Below, one piece after another: positions 58,096 to 64,000 of a stretch of DNA of 64,000 nucleotides (the first letter of the stretch is position 1; each line of letters starts with the position of its first letter). Under the pieces are notes generated by a model that made no database searches, was not told the DNA's origin, and saw only the letters and a list, made by a program, of their open reading frames with translations. The stretch lies in the NCBI GenBank assembly GCA_001661245.1, contig KV454014.1:1056804-1120803 (forward strand), read 5' to 3'. The DNA is from Pachysolen tannophilus NRRL Y-2460. Taxonomy: Eukaryota; Ascomycota; Pichiomycetes; Alaninales; Pachysolenaceae. Both the position numbers and the translations under genes were made by a program.

Positions 58096-60522
58096 TTATT
58101 TTTTTTTACCTAATCCAAACAATCTTAAAAACAGATTTGGCTCCTTTTTCTCTTTAGAACCATAACATTGACTTGAAGCACTTTTTGCAATGCTTTTGTC
58201 TCCACTGTTATTCTGAGACAATTTTCTCTTTAATTCTGCATTACTGTAACTCTTAGACTTGTACAAATTACTTGAATTCTCTGTGTTACCAGAAATGGAT
58301 GATCCAGTTGTAATATTTGAAATTGAGGGCCCCAACAAGGATTTGACTTTATAACAAGAAGTTCCATTGCCAAAATCATCAACATCTCCAAACGTTACTT
58401 TAGTAGACGTTGGATAAAACGATTGTGGTGTCTGTACACCTGAAGATATAGATGAACGAGTCGAAGCTTGATTATTTCTCTTAATGTCCTTAATTGAACT
58501 TTTGCGAGACCTATCTGATATGGAAATTAAAATCAGCGCAAATTGATCGTTTTTTATATGAAACTTGGTTTTATCATTTTCTTCTTGATCTTCGTCTTCT
58601 GCCACAATTTTGGTAGCACTTGTTGATAAAGTACTATTTGTATACCTCTTTAAACCTAACAGTAAATCATCCTCTTCTAACAAGTCATCATCATCACCAT
58701 CATTATCGCTACTATCGTAATCATTATCATTATCATCATCATCATCATCAACAACAACATTATAACCATCAGAGACTCCATTTTCGTTTTGTTTTGACAG
58801 CTTTAAATAATCTTTATTCTTTCCACCTTCGTCATTTTGCTTAATGATTACCGGGATGTTTTGCTCAGGTAAGTTTTTTTGCAGCTGAATCAGATTATCT
58901 TTTAACTCAAAATCTTTTCCGGTTGCTCTGATGTCTAATTTGAATTTATTTAATTCATTCAAATCAGCCGCTTCATTTGCTTCATTTGTCACTACAATGA
59001 CAGGAACATGACTTTTTGACAAAATATAACTAGTTAATTTTACACATTTAACTCCATCAAGCTTATAAGAACCATTGTAACCTAATCCTAATGAAGAAAC
59101 GGTTCTCGTCATACTTGAAGTACTACTTTTCCTCATATTTGGGAATGGATAAGCATTCAAAGTTTCACCTCCATAACTTGAACCTGATGATTGACTAAAC
59201 AACCTATTCATTTTATTTTCATAAATTTTACTGCCAATTACAATTAAACAAGGTTGGTATAGTTTGTAACAGCTTTTGAAAACCTGTTTTGAAGATTCAC
59301 AATTAATAATCTCAGCGCTTATACGAATCTTCTTATCAGGATTATATCTAGAAAGTAAGGTAGTTGTATAATCCAAGATATTTTGACATTTTTCATAAAT
59401 TAATGTAGATGAAACATTATAAGTTTTGGAAGATTCAAAACCTTCAATATCGTACTCAATTTTCTTATGATGAATTATGTTTGTTTCAGATGGGTCTAGT
59501 TCCATTTCTTCGACCGGGATATGTGATGTAATAACTATGTGGTCACCATCTTGTACTAGATATCTAGTGATATAATCGATTGAATTCCAAGTGTGCTTCC
59601 TCCCTGTAATAACTGTTAGTATGGTTCTATATCCATTTTGCAGTTCGAGATCACTGTCATCCTGTAAATCACCCTTCTTTGTATAATTTTTGTGTTTTAT
59701 AGTTAAGCAACAAGCTCCATAAGTTATTACTGGAGTTGTTGGATACATCTTGCTTGTTAAACTTTTAATTACCGTGCTTCTATCTCTAATGGCTCCATTG
59801 CTACTATTATTAATATTATTAATATTATTGATATCATTGCTGTTATTAATATTGTGATTGCTACCACCACCATAATTACCCGCTATGCTGGGAACGGTCA
59901 GTGCTGATAATTGAGCACTTTCAGTCTTGAAATCAAAGCTATTCATATCTAATTTTGACTTTGAATGAGATTCGTAAAATTTTTCTAATGCTAATAATTC
60001 TTCTATAGTCATATCTGCAAACGATTTTCTATGACGAGTTGGTTGTGATTGTTGTAGCAGCAGCAGCAGCAGCTGCTGCTGTTCCCCCAGAGAAGAAACA
60101 GGAGAGAACGATTCATCTGCAGTTCCGCTACCTAGCACCTGCTCCTGAGCCGGATCCACAGATTGATCCTGGTTCTGGTTCTGCTCCTGAACCTGAGCTA
60201 AATCCAGATCCAGATCCAGAGGTAACGACATTGAATACCTAATTTCATTATAATGGGGTTTTTTCAAAATCGATTTTTCCGGTGGTGGGGGCAACCTCCT
60301 AATTTTCCCTGAACCCTGATTAAACCAATGCGAATCTGACGATGAATAATGCTGTTCAATATTATTAATGTTACCGCCACCAAATCCAAAATTTAAATCT
60401 AGTTTTTTCTTCTTGCTAAAATTTGAATTATCCTTAAACTGCGGAGGCACATGTAACGGATTTGATGGATCGATATAAGTTGGTGATATGTTATTAAAAG
60501 AAACCTGATGTGAATACGGCAT
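58096..60522 (-). CDS. universal-stress-protein (Usp) domain protein
   Basis: 808 residues from the ATG at 60522, the first in frame. The N-terminal ~300 residues are low-complexity, with a tract of CAG then CTG codons (Gln run, then Leu or Ser depending on CUG decoding) and an Asn run. The middle (from about YPTTPVITYGACCLTIKHKN through TILTVITGRKHTWNSIDYIT, AEIINCESSKQVF and YQPCLIVIGSKI to SHVPVIVVTNE) has the strand-helix order of a Usp domain, with a long insert before the last strand. The C-terminal part has an acidic Asp run and a basic tail ending FLRLFGLGKKK. Fungal Usp proteins are poorly understood; some bind ATP. No sure link to a named gene. Confidence 0.7.
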   Translation of the reverse strand: MPYSHQVSFNNISPTYIDPSNPLHVPPQFKDNSNFSKKKKLDLNFGFGGGNINNIEQHYSSSDSHWFNQGSGKIRRLPPPPEKSILKKPHYNEIRYSMSLPLDLDLDLAQVQEQNQNQDQSVDPAQEQVLGSGTADESFSPVSSLGEQQQLLLLLLQQSQPTRHRKSFADMTIEELLALEKFYESHSKSKLDMNSFDFKTESAQLSALTVPSIAGNYGGGSNHNINNSNDINNINNINNSSNGAIRDRSTVIKSLTSKMYPTTPVITYGACCLTIKHKNYTKKGDLQDDSDLELQNGYRTILTVITGRKHTWNSIDYITRYLVQDGDHIVITSHIPVEEMELDPSETNIIHHKKIEYDIEGFESSKTYNVSSTLIYEKCQNILDYTTTLLSRYNPDKKIRISAEIINCESSKQVFKSCYKLYQPCLIVIGSKIYENKMNRLFSQSSGSSYGGETLNAYPFPNMRKSSTSSMTRTVSSLGLGYNGSYKLDGVKCVKLTSYILSKSHVPVIVVTNEANEAADLNELNKFKLDIRATGKDFELKDNLIQLQKNLPEQNIPVIIKQNDEGGKNKDYLKLSKQNENGVSDGYNVVVDDDDDDNDNDYDSSDNDGDDDDLLEEDDLLLGLKRYTNSTLSTSATKIVAEDEDQEENDKTKFHIKNDQFALILISISDRSRKSSIKDIKRNNQASTRSSISSGVQTPQSFYPTSTKVTFGDVDDFGNGTSCYKVKSLLGPSISNITTGSSISGNTENSSNLYKSKSYSNAELKRKLSQNNSGDKSIAKSASSQCYGSKEKKEPNLFLRLFGLGKKK

Positions 60523-61655
60523 ATCAATCTTTACCAAGTCAAGTTCTTTCTAAACCAGTGATGGATCAATATCAATAAACAAAATTGAAAAATATAAAAA
60601 AAATATCTTGTACCAAATATTGGGGTATTATTTATTTATCTCTTTATACGGAATGCACCTTAGTCAGATGACTTTCTTTGCTCTGCATGAAACTAATAAA
60701 AAAGACAAAATATATATATAAAATTATAAAATTAACAACAATTCAATTCAATAAATTATAGCTCTTTAATATCACTTTCTTTTATTTCATCTACTTTATC
60801 AATTAATTTGGGGAAAGTTATTTATAATTATAGATAAATTAATTTATAAAAAAATTGATGTTGTGGTATTAATTATCTGCAACTAATTTAGCGCCAAGCA
60901 ATCTCATCGCTCTAATGAAAACTACATTTAAAACTCGTGGCTATAGCATCTTTTTGTCTTTTCATTTTAACAATTTTCTCAGTAATTATAAAGATTGGAA
61001 TCGGGATATACTTCACAAGATGAACACAAGGTTGTCCCCCACTTATTGATCGAGGTCCAGAGGTTCTAGGTATATCTTGAAATCAAGTTTCTTGTGTTTG
61101 GTAGTGTTCCGGTGGTGTATTGGGATTGATGCATGATCAACGTTTTGATCATTTCACATTTAATTATTTGATTTGTTTAAAAAGTACCACGTTATTTCCT
61201 AGTTACAATTACTACAAAAGACACCATTACGAGAATATATAAAAAAAAATTAAGTTTTTTCATTTCAATAATACTTTATCTGAAAATATATATATATATT
61301 AAATATATATATATATATCGGTTTTTACTTGCTAAGTTATAAGTTGGCACTTCTTGTTTCCGGAATGTACGTAGACGTGCACATTTTAATTGCTGTAAAA
61401 TTCTTTTATTGTTATAGGTTTTTGGTTTATAATTGCTGATTGGATACAAGGTCCGCTACGGTAATTTTCCTAGAAAAGATCTTCTTCTTTCTTTTCCCTT
61501 CCTCGACCGAGACATGGATTTTGCTTTCAGACATGGCAAGTAAAAAACCTTACACTCATTAAGTGATTTTGTAAAGTTATAAATATGTTATTGTAGAATT
61601 TAACAAGTGATTGGATAAAGTAGAATTAAAGAGCAAAAAAAAAAAGAAAAAGAAA
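60523..61655. other. intergenic region upstream of the Usp and the spliced E/K/A-rich gene
   Basis: About 1.1 kb, AT-rich with two (TA)n runs near 61287-61318. No tRNA, snoRNA or coding sequence could be supported. Confidence 0.6.
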
Positions 61656-62498
61656 ATGTCTTCTTTTGTACGTTATCTCAATTCGCATCTTGGGTAAGTT
61701 TGAAATTGAAAAGAAGTAAAGTATACTGAAAATAAGTTAATGTTCTTTTTTTAGTTTTTTTTTTGTTCTTTTCTTTGCTAACAATATCTTAGAGTTAAAG
61801 TGTTTGTCTACCTTGGAGCAGCTAGTTTACCAATTTATTGGGCTAGTAGAAATATCAGTCCAAACTATGGTAAATTGATTGATTTCAAATTACGAGAAGA
61901 AGCAGTGCATAACGCAGAGGAGAAAGTTCAAACTTCTGAAGGATTTCGTCAGAGGTTATTGAGAAATTTTCAAGGTGATAATGCAAAAGTAATTGGTAGA
62001 GATGAATTGGAAAAGGCAAAAACTTCTCTGAAAGATTCAGAGCCAAAACCAGCAGAGTCACTGGAGCCTGCTGAGGCCAAGTCTGCCGAGGAGAAGCCTG
62101 CAGAGGACAAATCTTTCGCCGCCGAATCCAAGCAGGAGACACCACTGAAAGAGGCGGAAGACTCTGCTGAAGCACCAGCTGAAAAGGCAACGGAATCCAA
62201 AGAATCAGCTGTGCAACCAACTAAAGAGGATTCAACTCAACAGGTTTCTGAGAAAAGTTCAGAACAAGGTGATTCCTCTTCAGCTGCTGATACTGAAAAG
62301 GAGACGGCTCCTTCACAGAGAGGAGAAATAGATGCAGATAAGGACGGTGCTCCAATTCCTAAATACAACGAGGAAGCTGATGCCCATGTAGGAAGTTCTG
62401 GAAGTGAAAGAACTAATGTCGTAAAAGGCTCTTCTGAAGATGAATACGATACAGACTCTACAAAAGTTGTTAAAGAACCAGTCAAGGCAAACTCATAA
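61656..62498 (+). CDS. spliced single-span protein with a Glu/Lys/Ala/Ser-rich tail
   Basis: Two exons: 61656-61693 and 61793-62498, joined across a 99-base intron with GTAAGT at its start, GCTAAC branch and ATCTTAG at its end. The product (about 247 residues) starts MSSFVRYLNSHLGVKVFVYL, where the joint gives LGVKVFVYLGAASLPIYW, a hydrophobic segment, then SPNYGKLIDFKLREEAVHNA and a short helical region. The remaining two thirds is a disordered Glu/Lys/Ala/Ser repeat (AESLEPAEAKSAEEKPAEDK and similar). Not recognised; the N-terminal part might be a mitochondrial or ER membrane anchor. An intron this close to the start is typical of spliced yeast genes. Slightly higher GC in the tail follows from GCN/GAG codons. 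Confidence 0.7.
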
Positions 62499-62888
62499 GA
62501 AGCTAAAACTGTTCTAATAAATTAAAAGGTTTTTTTTTTTATTATTAATTCTATTTTTTTTTTTAACTCTTACTTTTAGCTAACCAAGTAAATATATATA
62601 TAGAAACTATGTATATACTACCAAGAAAAATGGAGGTTTCAATTTGAGATCTTTTAAATAAAAAGATGTTAATTACTTCTTAAAAAGTAAGTCTAGCAAG
62701 TTCAATATATTAAAAGTAAGGATCTAAAAAGGGTTCAACCTTGTTGTATTAATCTCTATCTGCAAGCAAGATGTACAAATTTGCTGCTTTTTTTTTTGGT
62801 ATGCCGAACAATATTTTGACTAGGTTATTAAATCATATTATTATTATTTTTTTTTCCAATTTAAATAAAGAATAAAAAGAATAAAAAG
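62499..62888. other. upstream region of CPS1
   Basis: About 390 bases, AT-rich; A/T runs only. Confidence 0.6.
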
Positions 62889-64000
62889 ATGGTATTAAAG
62901 AAGAATTTTTCCGAAGATGTTGAGCAACAGAAACTTTGTATGAGCAGGAGATTTCCATTGAAAAATTATAATGGCAACAATTGGTTTAAAGTACTTAGTA
63001 TATTGTTATTTGGAGCTTCAATAATATACATGATAGATGAGTATTGGATGCATTGGGTACCATGTAGTCATATGAATAATTCAGGGTTTAATTTTGTGGG
63101 TACTATTGGATATGATAATCCGGATTCATTATGTCCAGTTCCTGATTATTTTGTACCAAGCAGTTCTTTCTATAAAAACGATACTATTGATTTGATTTTA
63201 CATGATGAAAATTTCAGAAACAATTCGGTAACGAAATTATCAGGTTCAATTCAAATCCCAACAGAAGTTTATGATGAATGGGGGTTAATTGATGAAAACC
63301 CTGAGAAATGGGCTAATTTTGAGAAATTACATGTTTACTTGGAACAGACATTCCCACTATTCCACAAGAATTTGAAAAAAGAAAAAATTTATTCTGGTTT
63401 AATCTATACTTGGGAAGGTTCTGACTCGAATTTAAAACCATTATTGTTAATGGCTCATCAGGATGTGGTTCCGGTTCAAATTGAGACCATTAAAGATTGG
63501 ACTCATGAACCATTTTCGGGATATTATGATGGTGAATTTGTATGGGGCAGAGGAACTTCAGATTGTAAAAATTTATTGATTGCATTGATGGAGACAATTG
63601 AAGAATTAATTAAAGTTGATTTTGCTCCCAAGAGAACAATAATATTATCTTTTGGTGCCGATGAAGAATCTGCTGGCAGATCTGCATTTTTATTAGCTAA
63701 AAAATTAGAAGAACGATATGGACAAAACTCAATGTACGCCATTATTGATGAAGGTACTGGGTTTACTGAATCTAATGGTAAAATATTTGCAATGCCCGCA
63801 GTTGCAGAAAAGGGGTACTTGGATGCTGTTATTAGCTTAACAACTCCAGGTGGTCACTCATCAATCCCTCCTGATCACACTTCTATTGGAATCGTCTCCG
63901 AATTAATCCAGTTAGCTGAATCAAACCCTTTTGCACCTTTGTTAACAAATGTTAACCCAATATTGGGGTTCTTACAATGTGTTGCTGAACATTGTCCATC
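62889..64000 (+). CDS. CPS1: vacuolar carboxypeptidase S (Cps1), 5' part, cut by the window end
   Basis: Open from the ATG at 62889 to the window edge, 370 codons. A short cytosolic tail, then a signal-anchor (VLSILLFGASIIYMI, near residues 36-50), then the M20 metallopeptidase domain: LLLMAHQDVVPVQIE with the first zinc His near residue 190, FVWGRGTSDCKNLLIALME with the bridging Asp near 219, SFGADEESAGRSAF with the catalytic Glu pair near 257, and DEGTG and PGGHSSIPP. Saccharomyces Cps1 is 576 residues, so about two thirds are here. It clips C-terminal residues from peptides in the vacuole and reaches it by the multivesicular-body route. Confidence 0.92.
   Translation, partial: MVLKKNFSEDVEQQKLCMSRRFPLKNYNGNNWFKVLSILLFGASIIYMIDEYWMHWVPCSHMNNSGFNFVGTIGYDNPDSLCPVPDYFVPSSSFYKNDTIDLILHDENFRNNSVTKLSGSIQIPTEVYDEWGLIDENPEKWANFEKLHVYLEQTFPLFHKNLKKEKIYSGLIYTWEGSDSNLKPLLLMAHQDVVPVQIETIKDWTHEPFSGYYDGEFVWGRGTSDCKNLLIALMETIEELIKVDFAPKRTIILSFGADEESAGRSAFLLAKKLEERYGQNSMYAIIDEGTGFTESNGKIFAMPAVAEKGYLDAVISLTTPGGHSSIPPDHTSIGIVSELIQLAESNPFAPLLTNVNPILGFLQCVAEHCP

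Overview
The window reads as nuclear DNA of a budding yeast (Saccharomycotina): very AT-rich, compact, almost intron-free genes, long A/T and (TA)n runs between genes, and unmistakable yeast orthologues (MBP1, HSF1, SKY1, RPN12, ERB1, PRP16, GYP1, TRZ1, PAN6, MTD1, CPS1). A nuclear gene for the 39/40-kDa complex I subunit (NDUFA9 type) argues against the Saccharomyces and Hanseniaspora lineages, which lost complex I. Several CTG codons sit where relatives carry Ser, Thr, Ala or another polar residue, or lie in Ser/Gln-rich tracts, so a CUG-Ser yeast is likely. This is not proven, and the residues quoted here follow the standard code.

Layout. 1-3.5 kb: the 3' end of an unrecognised gene, a membrane-anchored cytochrome-b5-like (MAPR) protein, and an unusual alpha/beta-hydrolase plus tyrosine-phosphatase fusion. 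4.8-10.1 kb: convergent MBP1 (G1/S transcription factor) and HSF1 (heat-shock factor); HSF1 is interrupted by an apparent one-base frameshift in an A8 tract. 11.0-13.5 kb: a candidate C/D snoRNA, then a divergent histone H4/H3 pair, then an assembly gap of about 415 bases flanked by poly-T. 15-18.6 kb: a DUF3445-type haem-dependent demethylase-like protein, GPI18 and RPN12, the last with a perfect PACE/Rpn4 site. 19.4-28 kb: SKY1, CWC27, a nucleoside-deaminase-like gene, the complex I subunit and ILV2. 29-36 kb: ERB1 (with an RRPE element), PGM2 and a mitochondrial-type aspartate aminotransferase. 36.7-48 kb: PAN6, PRP16, GYP1, MTD1 and TRZ1. 48.3-55.5 kb: a Gly/Ser-rich zinc-binding protein, a GC-rich island, an F-box protein and a tandem pair of old-yellow-enzyme genes. 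55.7-64 kb: an intron-containing tRNA-Lys(CUU), two small related single-span proteins, a universal-stress-domain protein, a spliced Glu/Lys/Ala-rich protein and the 5' part of CPS1.

The content is mostly ordinary housekeeping chromosome: transcription control, splicing (CWC27, PRP16, SKY1), proteasome, ribosome assembly and amino-acid, vitamin and folate metabolism. I saw no LTR element, other transposon, CRISPR array or viral remnant, and no obvious new defence or mobile system. The points most worth a second look are a probable non-AUG-initiated mitochondrial form of tRNase Z, the hydrolase-phosphatase fusion, the paired small 'VRPxF' proteins, the C/D snoRNA candidate, the His-to-Asn change in one OYE copy, the Pol III-type B-box relic, the HSF1 frameshift and the evidence on CUG decoding.
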